A stretch of DNA of 16,653 nt, from contig JAYTQG010000227.1 in assembly GCA_043746815.1 (NCBI GenBank), positions 1 through 16,653 on the forward strand, in the 5' to 3' direction. Origin of the DNA: JAYTQG01 sp043746815 (GTDB taxonomy: Bacteria; Actinomycetota; Thermoleophilia; Miltoncostaeales; Miltoncostaeaceae). This document shows, piece by piece, positions 1-8,195 of the stretch. Numbering within the stretch: position 1 is the first letter of the stretch; every line of letters starts with the position of its first letter. The notes beneath the pieces are model-generated. The model was not told the origin of the DNA, searched no databases, and worked only from the letters and a program-made list of their open reading frames with translations. Position numbers and translations under genes: made by a program.

Positions 1-600
1 TCCGGCAAACGCGACTGATCGCGGCGTGGCGCGGAGTGCATTGGCCACGGCGGCCGGGTGAGCGTGCCTGGCGAGGCGCTGCGCGATCACCGTACGGACG
101 GTCTCGTTGTAGCGGTCGTCAGCGGACGGATTGCCGAGGGCCTCCAGGAAGCCAGCGGGTCCGCCACGCTCCAGTCCATCCGCGAGCGCGTCCCAGCGTG
201 CGAGGTTTGCGCTGGGCTTTCCGAGATGTGCCGGGGTTATCAGCACGAGCGCGTCGACGCGCTCCGGGCTGGCGAGCGTCAGTGCCACCGCCGCCGCCGC
301 GCCCATCGACTGACCGACCACGACAGCGTGCGGCGTGTCGGTGGCATCCAAGATGGCCTCGGCATCTGCGACGTAGTCGGCGTAGGTGTAGGCCCTGCTG
401 GCTGGTGCAGGATCAGACTCTCCGTGGCCGCGCGCATCCAGGGCGATGACCCGATGTCCCGCGCGGTCAAGGGCGGTGGAGCCGTGCACGACATATCGGC
501 GGGTTGCGGTGAGGCCATGAAGCAGCAGGATTGGCGGGCCCTCACCGGAGACCTGGCCTCGGAGAGTGTGGCCTGGGCGAGCAACGCAGACCGCGTTCAT
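1..600 (-). CDS. alpha/beta-fold hydrolase (3' end outside window)
   Basis: The visible 200 residues form the N-terminal two thirds of an alpha/beta hydrolase, a family of serine esterases, lipases and related enzymes; the substrate cannot be told. Residues 24-30 (ILLLHGL) are the strand and oxyanion-hole HG motif. Residues 50-61 (RVIALDARGHGE) are the conserved strand-turn of the family. GQSMG at 96-100 is the nucleophile elbow with Ser98 as predicted nucleophile. The catalytic Asp and His would lie beyond the left edge, so integrity cannot be judged. There is no signal peptide, so it is probably cytoplasmic. The ATG overlaps the recQ stop as ATGA, which implies translational coupling to recQ. 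I see no Shine-Dalgarno of its own. The family is certain, the specific reaction unknown. Confidence 0.88.
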   Translation of the reverse strand, partial: MNAVCVARPGHTLRGQVSGEGPPILLLHGLTATRRYVVHGSTALDRAGHRVIALDARGHGESDPAPASRAYTYADYVADAEAILDATDTPHAVVVGQSMGAAAAVALTLASPERVDALVLITPAHLGKPSANLARWDALADGLERGGPAGFLEALGNPSADDRYNETVRTVIAQRLARHAHPAAVANALRATPRSVAFAG

Positions 601-2552
601 GCCGTCGCGAGTGTCGCCAAGAGGTCGTCGGCGTGGCGTTCCAGAAAGCTTGGTCCGATCCCAGCGATCCGTGAGAGCCCCGCCAGGTCCGAGGGCAGCT
701 CGGCAGCGATGATGCGCAGCGCGCGATCGGCACAGATCGTATACGCGGGCTTCCCGTCGGCCCGTGCGCGCCGCCACTCGCGAAGCTCCGCGAAGCGCTC
801 GGTCGCAGGCCCATCCAACGCCTGTTCGGGTGCAGCCGATGGTGTGCGCCGGGGTGACGTCGCGCTGCTCACCGGCGCGACGTCGGGGAGTGGATCGCAA
901 TGGTCACAGCAGCGGCCGGTCGGCTCCGGTTGGGAGCTGTCTCCAAATGCTGCCAGCAGCATTCCCCGTCGGCAGCGCCGCTGTTCGGCGTACCCCTTGA
1001 TCGCGTGATACGCCGCCCACCGTCGGTCGGCTGCTGCCTGCGTCGCCGCGCGAACGACACCGGCCTGGTTTGCGGTGAGACGAGAGGCGACCATGCGACC
1101 ATCGACACCGGAGCCGCGTCCCGGAGCCAAGAGGACGGCACCAGCGCGTTCGGCAATGGCAAGGGCAAGGCGCTCGGGTTCAGAAAGGGCGTCCCGATCG
1201 ACGACGAAGGCCCCGTCCTCACCGGCCCCGCGGGCCAGGCGCCCAAGCAACCGTTCGACGTCCGCCACACCGACGGTGTCGCGGGTGTTGAAACGGATCA
1301 GGCGTCCGAGGTCGGCGTTCATGGCAAGCAGCACCGCGCGCGCGGGAGCCCCGTCGCGGCCTGCACGGCCTGCCTCCTGCACGTAGGCCTCCAATGATGT
1401 CGGCAGTGCCCAATGCCAGACGCTCCGTACATCGGCCTTGTCGATGCCCATGCCAAACGCATTTGTCGCGGCGATGACGTCCAACGTTCCGCCCATGAAT
1501 GCAGCCTGTGTCGCGGCACGGCTGGTCGGGTCCATGCCTGCGTGATAGCCGCCCGCCGCGATACCGGCGACCCGCAGACCCTCCGCCACCGCGTCCGTGT
1601 CTTTCCGTGTGCCGCAATAGACGATCGCCGGAGTAGAGCCTGGTTCGCGCAGGCCCGCGATGACGTGGTCCCATTTTCGGCGCACCGAGCCCGTTCCCGA
1701 GAGCGCGATGACGTCATACGAGATGTTGGGGCGATCGACGCCACCCATCACGATCACCGGATCCCTGAGACGCAGCCGTTCCACGATCTGCTTGGCGGTC
1801 TCGGCGGTGGCGGTCGCCGTCAGCGCAAGGGTCGACCGGGCGCCGATCTCGTCGCGCCACTCGGCGAGTCGCAGGTACTCGGGACGAAAATCATGCCCCC
1901 ACTCGGACAGGCAATGCGCCTCGTCCACCACGAATCGGTCTACTCGGTTCGAGCGAAGGGCGTTCATGAAGGCGGCCTGTCGGAAGCGCTCGGGGGCACA
2001 GAAAACAATTCTCACCGAGCCGGATCGAAGCCGATCCAGCGCCTCTCGCGACTCCTCCATCGACTGGGTACCCACCAGCTTCGCCACGGGAAGGCCGAGG
2101 GCCCTCAGGCGATCATGTTGATCGGCGATCAGGGCGACGAGGGGACTGACCACCACCGTCAACCCATCCACGGCCAGGGCAGGGACTTGGTAGCAAAGCG
2201 ACTTGCCCGAGCCGGTCGGCATGACGACCAGTCCGTCAGCGCCTGCGATGCCCGCAGCGATGGCCCGGTCCTGGCCGGGACGCAGAGCGCCGACTCCCAG
2301 TTGGTCGAGCACGGGACCGAGCGGACCAACCGTAGGGCCGACAGCCCCGCTGCCGAGTTGGTCGGCGCGGCGACGAAGCGGCGCGACAACGCTGGCAAGT
2401 GCCGCTCGTGCAGGGACGTCCAGCGCCCGAAACTGCGCGCGGAGTACTTCGAGGGCTTCCTCGACGTCCACGCGAAGCTGGTCACCCGGTTCGCGCTCGG
2501 CCAGACCAACCGCCGCAGCGAGCCGAACGACTGCGTCCAGGGGCCAAATCAC
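597..2552 (-). CDS. recQ: ATP-dependent DNA helicase RecQ
   Basis: A 3'-5' superfamily 2 DNA helicase acting in recombination and replication-fork repair. In the 651-residue product the Walker A loop is MPTGSGKS (111-118), the DEAH box is VVDEAH (208-213) followed by the RecQ aromatic-rich loop (CLSEWGHDFRPEY), motif III is TATAT (245-249) and motif VI is QEAGRAGRDG (392-401). A zinc-binding RQC region follows (C527, C548, C549, C552), and an HRDC domain occupies about 582-651. About 85 helical residues precede the canonical core, longer than in E. coli RecQ. The start is GTG; an in-frame TAA directly precedes it, so no start further upstream is possible, but a start inside the leader is. The ribosome site is weak. 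The winged-helix part is not obvious. It lies 86 bp downstream of the fasciclin gene, with a hairpin between, and overlaps the hydrolase by 4 bp. Confidence 0.95.
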   Translation of the reverse strand: MIWPLDAVVRLAAAVGLAEREPGDQLRVDVEEALEVLRAQFRALDVPARAALASVVAPLRRRADQLGSGAVGPTVGPLGPVLDQLGVGALRPGQDRAIAAGIAGADGLVVMPTGSGKSLCYQVPALAVDGLTVVVSPLVALIADQHDRLRALGLPVAKLVGTQSMEESREALDRLRSGSVRIVFCAPERFRQAAFMNALRSNRVDRFVVDEAHCLSEWGHDFRPEYLRLAEWRDEIGARSTLALTATATAETAKQIVERLRLRDPVIVMGGVDRPNISYDVIALSGTGSVRRKWDHVIAGLREPGSTPAIVYCGTRKDTDAVAEGLRVAGIAAGGYHAGMDPTSRAATQAAFMGGTLDVIAATNAFGMGIDKADVRSVWHWALPTSLEAYVQEAGRAGRDGAPARAVLLAMNADLGRLIRFNTRDTVGVADVERLLGRLARGAGEDGAFVVDRDALSEPERLALAIAERAGAVLLAPGRGSGVDGRMVASRLTANQAGVVRAATQAAADRRWAAYHAIKGYAEQRRCRRGMLLAAFGDSSQPEPTGRCCDHCDPLPDVAPVSSATSPRRTPSAAPEQALDGPATERFAELREWRRARADGKPAYTICADRALRIIAAELPSDLAGLSRIAGIGPSFLERHADDLLATLATA

Positions 2553-2582
2553 TTACCTATTTGAGCAGTTCGCGCGGACAGC

Positions 2583-2610
2583 GAACGGGACGCCCGAAGG
2601 CGCCCCGTTC
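2583..2610 (-). terminator. hairpin between fasciclin gene and recQ
   Basis: Two 12-base arms (2583-2594 and 2599-2610) pair with a single mismatch around a CGAA loop. The hairpin lies 29 bp beyond the stop of the upstream minus-strand gene and 31 bp before the recQ start. It would end or attenuate the fasciclin transcript before recQ. No T-run follows on the minus strand, so it is not a classical intrinsic terminator; an mRNA 3'-end stabiliser is an alternative. Confidence 0.5.
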
Positions 2611-2638
2611 ATCCGACCGTGAATCCCTGATTGCTGCC

Positions 2639-3895
2639 CTACTTGATGCGGATGCCCCAACCGCCCTGGAAGCTGTTCAGCTTCGAGGCACGAGCGGCAA
2701 CGGCAGGCTTCAACTTGCCATACACCTTGTCGCGCCATGCCGCGAACTTCCACGGGCCGTAGTCGCCAGCAATGCCCCCGGCCAGGCCGGCGCCAGTGCT
2801 GACTTTTTTCGCGGCGGGAAGAATTCCAGCCAATCCGTGAATCACACCGTTATCGGCCTTGATGTCCGGTGTTGCCACTGCGACGCCATCGAACGTGATG
2901 TTGCCGCCGCTGACGCCCACCGTGACGGTGTTACCCGCGAGTGTCGTCAGCTTCTGTCCGTCCGTGAACGTGTCAGACGTCAATGTGCCCGGCACGATGT
3001 GCTGAAGCAGGCGTGCCTTCAGGTTCGGGTCTGCCGAAAGCGTGGTGACGTCAGCGTCGGTCAACGACGCATCACCAGGGGCCAAGAGGGTGAAGGGTCC
3101 AGCCTTGGCGAGCTCCCCCGTCAGACCGGCCGTACCGATCAAGCCGAGGATCTTGCTGTAGCCGCCATCCTTGGTCGCGACGGCGTCAAGGGTGCCCAGC
3201 GTTGCAGCGGTTGACGTCGCATCCGGAACAACGACCTTCTTGTCGTCCTTGCAGCTGCTCAACCCGAGGATCAAGAGGCCCAGGCCGAGGAGGAGAGCGC
3301 CGAGTGGCCAGCCGATGTGGCCCTTGCGCTTCACCGGAACGGCAGCGACCGCCGCCTCCCGGGCACGAGCCGTCGTGGCCTCGGCCTTGTGGCCGCCCAG
3401 GCCGAAGCGGGAAAGGATGGGTCCAATTCCGCCGAGTGCCAGGGCAGGAAGCGCACCGCGGAGCAGCTTGCCAAGGGCGCCAGCACCGCCGCCCTTACGG
3501 CTGAGATAGCCGAGTACGAGGGGAGCCAGCATTGAGAGGAGCTTGCCGCCCATCCCGGCGCCCAACGAGAGGTGCTTGCCGACCGCGTCGCCGACCTCGG
3601 TGCCCTTGTTTCCGAAGATCGAAGCCACGGCTTCGTTGCCCTTCGAAAAGTCGCCACCCTTCAAAAATCCCGTGATGTCGTCGAGTACGCCTGCATCTGC
3701 GCCGGAGACGAGTTTGTTGACTGCGTCCTCCCCGCCAGGTGTGTCGACCTTTGTTCCAAGCCCTGCAAGCACGGTCGAGACGCCTGCATCGGCGGCTGTT
3801 TTCGTGTCGTTCGGACCGTGACCAAGTACCTTGCCGAGCAGCTCCAAGGGCTCGCCCTTAAGCAGTTCGACGATCCCGTCGGTAAGCGTTGACAA
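2639..3895 (-). CDS. DUF937 - transmembrane - fasciclin (FAS1) domain protein
   Basis: With the TTG start preferred here, the product has 418 residues. Residues about 1-165 look like a DUF937 (YidB-type) domain: Leu/Gly-rich helices with motifs such as LLGKVLG and the glycine-rich MLAPLVLGYLSRKGGG run. A basic stretch (VKRKGH) precedes one hydrophobic segment at about 195-212, ending in SSCKDDKK. Residues about 228-362 are a FAS1 fold with its usual landmarks: PFTLLAP, LLQHIVPGTLTS and NGVIHGLAGILP. A tail of about 40 residues, rich in aromatic and basic residues, ends the protein. Predicted topology is DUF937 in the cytoplasm and FAS1 outside, probably for adhesion or cell-envelope interaction. 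The longer frame starts at a GTG (3925), but AGGAGG lies 8 nt before the TTG at 3895. There is no signal peptide; the transmembrane helix is the anchor. Domain calls are by eye; FAS1 is firm, DUF937 fairly firm. Confidence 0.82.
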   Translation of the reverse strand: MSTLTDGIVELLKGEPLELLGKVLGHGPNDTKTAADAGVSTVLAGLGTKVDTPGGEDAVNKLVSGADAGVLDDITGFLKGGDFSKGNEAVASIFGNKGTEVGDAVGKHLSLGAGMGGKLLSMLAPLVLGYLSRKGGGAGALGKLLRGALPALALGGIGPILSRFGLGGHKAEATTARAREAAVAAVPVKRKGHIGWPLGALLLGLGLLILGLSSCKDDKKVVVPDATSTAATLGTLDAVATKDGGYSKILGLIGTAGLTGELAKAGPFTLLAPGDASLTDADVTTLSADPNLKARLLQHIVPGTLTSDTFTDGQKLTTLAGNTVTVGVSGGNITFDGVAVATPDIKADNGVIHGLAGILPAAKKVSTGAGLAGGIAGDYGPWKFAAWRDKVYGKLKPAVAARASKLNSFQGGWGIRIK

Positions 3896-3903
3896 AAGCC
3901 AAT

Positions 3904-3909
3904 CCTCCT
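3904..3909 (-). promoter_or_regulatory. strong Shine-Dalgarno setting a TTG start
   Basis: On the minus strand AGGAGG is followed by 8 nt and then TTG (3895-3893). This is the best ribosome site near either candidate start of the fasciclin protein, so the upstream in-frame GTG (3925) is less likely. Confidence 0.7.
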
Positions 3910-4039
3910 GATTGTGGTTGCCCACCGAACCTGTCGGTGTGGCGGCGATGCGCGACTGCCGAGACCCACGGACGCCAAACGGTGACGCGAAACGCTGTGC
4001 GCGAGCCTACAGGCACTCGCCCGGGAATCTAAGTGGAGC

Positions 4040-4064
4040 GTTACGAGCGTCACGACGCCGTAAC
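4040..4064. promoter_or_regulatory. 10-bp stem-loop between the divergent fasciclin and hom genes
   Basis: GTTACG-A-GCGT, loop CACG, ACGC-CGTAAC: ten base pairs with a single bulged A. It lies 50 bp upstream of the hom start, inside the 219-bp divergent intergenic region (3896-4114), which otherwise holds no gene. It may be a leader structure of hom, a bidirectional barrier or a protein-binding dyad. There is no U-tract and no recognisable T-box or SAM element. Confidence 0.45.
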
Positions 4065-4114
4065 AATCCACTCGCTACCGTTCCGAACTCACGAAGCAAG
4101 CGGACGGAGCGTGA

Positions 4115-5425
4115 GTGAAACCAATTCGCATCGGACTTCTCGGAATCGGCACCGTGGGTGGCGGAACCTTTGAGGTGCTTACCCGTAACGAACGCGAGAT
4201 CACGCGACGGATCGGCAGGCCCCTGGTCATAACGCGGGTGGCCGACAAGGATCTGGATCTCGCTGGGCGGGTAACCGGCGGTGCGGCTGCGATCGGTGAC
4301 GATGCATTTGACGTCGTCCGTGATCCGGACATTGAAATCGTCGTCGAGCTGATTGGCGGCACCGGGGTCGCCAAGGAACTCGTGCTGGAGGCAATCGAGC
4401 ACGGCAAGCATGTCGTTACCGCGAACAAGGCGCTCCTCGCAACGCACGGAAACGAGATCTTCGAAGCGGCGCGCGCGAAAGGCGTGTCCGTTGCATTTGA
4501 GGCGGCGGTGGGGGGCGGAATCCCCATCATCAAGGCCCTTCGCGAGGGTCTGGTTGCCAACCACATCGAATGGATCGCCGGAATCATCAACGGCACCACC
4601 AACTTCATCCTGTCGGAGATGCGCAGTCGCGGTGTCGACTTTGCGACCGCCCTGGCCGACGCCCAGGCGCGCGGATACGCCGAGACTGACCCAACGTTCG
4701 ACATCGAGGGCGTTGACGCGGCGCACAAGCTCGCGTTGATGTCGGCCATGGCCTTTGGAATCCCCGTCTCCTTTGATCAGGCACATATCGAAGGGATCAG
4801 TGGCGTTAAGGCGGCCGACATTGCGTATGCAGAGGAGCTTGGCTACCGGGTCAAACTGCTGGGGATCACCCGTCGGCGCCCGACGGGCATTGAGCTCCGC
4901 GTACATCCAACGCTGATTCCGGTGGATCGACTGATCGCGAACGTGGAAGGGGTCATGAACGCGGTCCTGGTGATGGGGGACGCCGTTGGACCGACGCTGT
5001 ACTACGGCGCGGGAGCCGGGGCACAGCCGACCGCGTCAGCGGTGATCGCGGACCTCGTGGACGTCGCCCGACTGATCACCGCCGACCCTGAGCACCGGGT
5101 TCCGCACCTCGCCTTCCAACCTGACCGCCTCAGTGACGATCCTGTTCTTGATATGGCTGAGGTTGAGACGGCCTACTACCTTCGTTTGCGTCTCGACGAC
5201 CGACCCGGCTCGCTGGCGGAGGTGACACGGATCCTCTCGGATGAGGGAATCTCGATTGAATCTGCCCTGCAGAAGGCTCCAGCCGAGGAGTTCACGCAGG
5301 CCGATCTCGTCCTCCTGACCCACACGACGCTGGAGCGGGCGGCCCGGTTGGCCATCGCCCGGATCGAGGCGCTGGAGGCGAGCCACGGTAGTGTCGTGCT
5401 GTTGCGGGTAGAGAAACTGGCCTAA
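4115..5425 (+). CDS. hom: homoserine dehydrogenase with C-terminal ACT domain
   Basis: Reduces aspartate semialdehyde to homoserine with NAD(P)H, the branch point toward threonine, methionine and isoleucine; cytoplasmic. The 436-residue length is normal for the monofunctional enzyme. The Rossmann fingerprint GLLGIGTVGGG (7-17) is intact, as is the VTANKALLA segment with K105. The family signature runs from about 150 to 205: WIAGIINGTTNFIL, then YAETDPTFDIEG, then DAAHKLAL with the presumed catalytic K205. Residues about 354-432 are an ACT domain (LRLRLDDRPGSLAEV), consistent with allosteric threonine control. The GTG start has GGAG (4106-4109) 5 nt upstream. Aspartokinase, thrC and thrB, common neighbours in actinobacteria, are absent from this side; the next gene is an unrelated regulator. 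Confidence 0.96.
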   Translation: MKPIRIGLLGIGTVGGGTFEVLTRNEREITRRIGRPLVITRVADKDLDLAGRVTGGAAAIGDDAFDVVRDPDIEIVVELIGGTGVAKELVLEAIEHGKHVVTANKALLATHGNEIFEAARAKGVSVAFEAAVGGGIPIIKALREGLVANHIEWIAGIINGTTNFILSEMRSRGVDFATALADAQARGYAETDPTFDIEGVDAAHKLALMSAMAFGIPVSFDQAHIEGISGVKAADIAYAEELGYRVKLLGITRRRPTGIELRVHPTLIPVDRLIANVEGVMNAVLVMGDAVGPTLYYGAGAGAQPTASAVIADLVDVARLITADPEHRVPHLAFQPDRLSDDPVLDMAEVETAYYLRLRLDDRPGSLAEVTRILSDEGISIESALQKAPAEEFTQADLVLLTHTTLERAARLAIARIEALEASHGSVVLLRVEKLA

Positions 5426-5481
5426 TGCGGGGTTGCTCATACTGACGATTGGCGAGGAAATGCACGTAAGAGGAGTCCATA

Positions 5482-5494
5482 CCCCGATTGGGGG
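5482..5494 (+). terminator. weak hairpin after hom
   Basis: CCCC-GATT-GGGG, flanked by partly pairing bases, lies 57 bp beyond the hom stop in the 106-bp gap before the LuxR-type gene. It could close the hom transcript, but the stem is short and no T-run follows. A TTGACA (5515-5520) in the same gap has no matching -10 box at the usual distance. Confidence 0.25.
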
Positions 5495-5531
5495 ATAGCC
5501 GGGCTGTTGGCCGCTTGACACCCTCGCGGAC

Positions 5532-8195
5532 GTGCAGGGAAGCCAGGTTGAACCCACGTTTGTCGGTCGGGACCTCACGTTAGACGTCCTCAATCGGGTT
5601 GCGGGAACGCGGCCCGGCGCCATCGTTGTTTGGGGTGCAGCTGGTGTTGGTCGCACCCGTCTGGTTCGGGAGTTTCTGACCGGCCTTGAACGCGGCCTTC
5701 AGCGGGTTCGTGTCCCTGCGGGGCCAGAGGATGTGATGACGCGTCTGGGACAGGCACTCACGTTGCTTGGCCTTCCGCCGGATCCTGAGCGGTGCGCCCG
5801 CATCGAACCCTTCGTCGCGACGATCGTCGGCAGCGAGCTGGACGCCGACGAGATCCTGGAGCCCGCGTTTCGAGGGACACGAAGCCTGGCGGTGGTGATT
5901 GCGGATGGTCCATCAGCGTCGGCCCCAGCCATTCACCTTCAGCCGCTGGACGCCGAGAGTGCCGAGATGCTGGTTCGCTCCATTGGCGCCGAGCTGGACA
6001 ACGCCCGTGTCGACGAGATCGTGCGCCTCGGTGAAGGGTTGCCGCGCTGGCTGGTTCCGCTTGCCCGCGCGGCGGAGGCGGGGTCGGACCGGGTCCCGGC
6101 AACGATTGCAGCGTGGCGCACCGCGCAACTGGCGGACGTGAGTGACGCGGAGCGCGAGGCGATGGCCTGGTCGGCCCTCGCCGGGTCCGGAACCGAGGCG
6201 GACCTCCTCGCTCGGGTGCTGAATCTGCCACGGCTGGAGGTTGAGGACCTGCTGGACCATTTGATTGAGGCGCGCCACCTGGAACCGTCGCCCACGCGCG
6301 CGGAGCGTCTTGTCCTCAGGGTGCGACCGCCGGCGCTTGCTGCGGCCATCCTGGGCGAGATGGGGCCAAACGAACTGCGTCGCCGCCACGCAGCGATCTT
6401 CGCCGCGGCGCAGGAAGTGGGTTGGACGAAGGCCCAGCTCCTTCCGCACGCTGAAGGGGCGGGAGAGCGGGCACAGGCACTGGAACTCGCGATCGGTGCG
6501 GCGGAGGAGGCGCGAAGCTTCGAAGATGCTGAAGCCGCTCTTCGTCTGGCGGAGCGGGCCCTTGAACTCTGGCGGCCGAACGACGGTGGGCGGCTGCGCT
6601 CGCGCGCATATCTGGAGCGTGGGCGCGCGCGGTGGTTCCTGAAAGACTGGCCGGGTGCCGTCCCGGATTTGGAAGAGGCAGCCGCGGGGCTGCGGTTGGC
6701 ACGTGACGAGCGCGGGTCCTTGGAAGCCGCTCAGGCCGCTGGGCTTGCCGACTGGAACCGTGGGGAGCGCCAGCGGGCGTATGCCAGGCTCGCGGCCTTC
6801 CTCGGTGAGAGCGACGCTGAGCACAGCGACGAGCGTGCAGAAGCGCTGTTGACGGCGGCGATGTTTGCCGGGTCCATCTCCAAAAGCGCTGCCTCGCGGG
6901 ACTTCGCTCGCCGGGCACGTATTGCTGGCATCGCACAGGGGCTGCCGCAGATCGCGAGCCGCGGCCTTGCGCTGTTCGGCTATGCACGCAGTGCCCTCAC
7001 CGGGACGATGGCGTGTCAGCGCTACTTCGAGCGTGCGCGGGCGGAGGCACTCGCAGTGGGCGATGCACGTACGGCCTCGATCACCAGCATTTGGGCGAGT
7101 CACTTTCTCCTGTCACTTGGTCGCGTCGACGAGGCACTTGCGACGGCATCCGGGGCGGTGGACTTCGCGCACACACACGGCATGGCTGATCACGAGACGG
7201 TCTTCATCGGGAATGTCGGTGAGGCGCACGCGGGGAAGGGTGAGCTGGATGCGGGCGCACGCAATCTCGCGACCGCTGCCGCAGAATGGGCACGCCTCGG
7301 AAGCGTTCCGCCAGCCGCGGATGCGACCGGTGCCGGGTGGCTCCTCGTCCAGCAGGGCAACTTTGACGAAGCGCTTGCCTACTACGGTCGACTGGTGGAT
7401 CCCGTCGACCCCGAGGGAATGGTCTTCCACGAGCTCGCGGCCTTTGCCAGTGGGTACATCGTGGCTGCAGTTGAGGCGGGCGACCGTGAACGGGCAGCGG
7501 ACATCGCCCGTCGTACGCTGAGCGTTTGGCTGGAGACCGACGACCGGGTCTTCATCCTGCCCGTACTTGGCGTCGCAGGCGAAGCCCTGGACGTAAGTGA
7601 GGCGACGATCTGTCGCGATCACCTGAACCTGGCACGACGTGACGGCGTCGCCTTGGCAGATGCCTTCCTTCCGCTCGCCGCCGGTCACGTTGCGCGTCAC
7701 GAAGACCCGCTCGCCGCCGCTGCTCACTACCGCTCGGCCGCGGGGGCATTCGATCGCTACGGCCTCGCATGGTGGGCGGCTCGCTGTCTCCTGCAAGCTG
7801 GCGCCACGGCCGAGCGCGGTGACGATGCTGAACGTGATTTGTTCGATGCGCGGGTCCGCTTTGGCGACATGAACGCCGGTGCCTGGCGCCAACGCACCGA
7901 GGCGGCGCTCCGTTTGAGCGGGCGCCGGATCCCCTCGCGGGGAACAGACCCGAAGAAGCGCGTCGGCGGGCTGTCATCCCGCGAGACCGAGGTCCTGCGC
8001 GAGCTCATGGTGGGCGGTTCCAACCAGGAAATCGGCGACCGCCTGTTCATCGCTCAACGGACGGTGGCACGGCACATGGCGTCGTTGTTCGCCAAACTTA
8101 ATGTCTCGAATCGGCGGGCGGCAGAGAAGATGGGGTACGAGCTTGGCCTCACTCCTGCGGGGGAGTCTGACGACGCACCGGTAGAAACTGGCTAA
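5532..8195 (+). CDS. LAL-type LuxR-family transcriptional regulator with degenerate ATPase domain
   Basis: An 887-residue regulator of the MalT/LAL class: N-terminal STAND-type nucleotide-binding region, long helical-repeat (TPR-like) middle from about 330 to 790, and C-terminal LuxR helix-turn-helix at about 813-873 (SSRETEVLRELMVGG, then NQEIGDRLFIAQRTVARHM). The start VGRDLTLDVL and the P-loop region (35-44) match the family, but the P-loop reads GAAGVGRT, with Arg41 replacing the invariant Lys. The Walker B strand reads LAVVIADG (119-126), without the usual acidic pair. Nucleotide hydrolysis may therefore be lost while DNA binding appears intact. GTG is the only start between an in-frame TAG (5496-5498) and the conserved N-terminus; no good ribosome site precedes it. 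The ligand and target genes are unknown. The gene ends 292 bp before an uncharacterised gene that could be a target. Confidence 0.88.
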   Translation: MQGSQVEPTFVGRDLTLDVLNRVAGTRPGAIVVWGAAGVGRTRLVREFLTGLERGLQRVRVPAGPEDVMTRLGQALTLLGLPPDPERCARIEPFVATIVGSELDADEILEPAFRGTRSLAVVIADGPSASAPAIHLQPLDAESAEMLVRSIGAELDNARVDEIVRLGEGLPRWLVPLARAAEAGSDRVPATIAAWRTAQLADVSDAEREAMAWSALAGSGTEADLLARVLNLPRLEVEDLLDHLIEARHLEPSPTRAERLVLRVRPPALAAAILGEMGPNELRRRHAAIFAAAQEVGWTKAQLLPHAEGAGERAQALELAIGAAEEARSFEDAEAALRLAERALELWRPNDGGRLRSRAYLERGRARWFLKDWPGAVPDLEEAAAGLRLARDERGSLEAAQAAGLADWNRGERQRAYARLAAFLGESDAEHSDERAEALLTAAMFAGSISKSAASRDFARRARIAGIAQGLPQIASRGLALFGYARSALTGTMACQRYFERARAEALAVGDARTASITSIWASHFLLSLGRVDEALATASGAVDFAHTHGMADHETVFIGNVGEAHAGKGELDAGARNLATAAAEWARLGSVPPAADATGAGWLLVQQGNFDEALAYYGRLVDPVDPEGMVFHELAAFASGYIVAAVEAGDRERAADIARRTLSVWLETDDRVFILPVLGVAGEALDVSEATICRDHLNLARRDGVALADAFLPLAAGHVARHEDPLAAAAHYRSAAGAFDRYGLAWWAARCLLQAGATAERGDDAERDLFDARVRFGDMNAGAWRQRTEAALRLSGRRIPSRGTDPKKRVGGLSSRETEVLRELMVGGSNQEIGDRLFIAQRTVARHMASLFAKLNVSNRRAAEKMGYELGLTPAGESDDAPVETG

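Noticed and set aside
1413..2564. Long plus-strand open frame of about 380 codons opposite recQ, and another at 58-1008
   Set aside because: Both are antisense to recQ or the hydrolase, which have complete conserved motifs. The translations are Arg/His/Gly-rich shadow sequence typical of high-GC DNA.
5515..5520. Consensus TTGACA upstream of the LAL regulator
   Set aside because: No TANNNT box at 16-19 bp downstream, and such a promoter would start transcription inside the coding region.
5913..7103. Minus-strand open frame of about 400 codons opposite the LAL regulator
   Set aside because: It lacks recognisable domains and lies opposite a well-supported regulator; this is high-GC frame shadowing.
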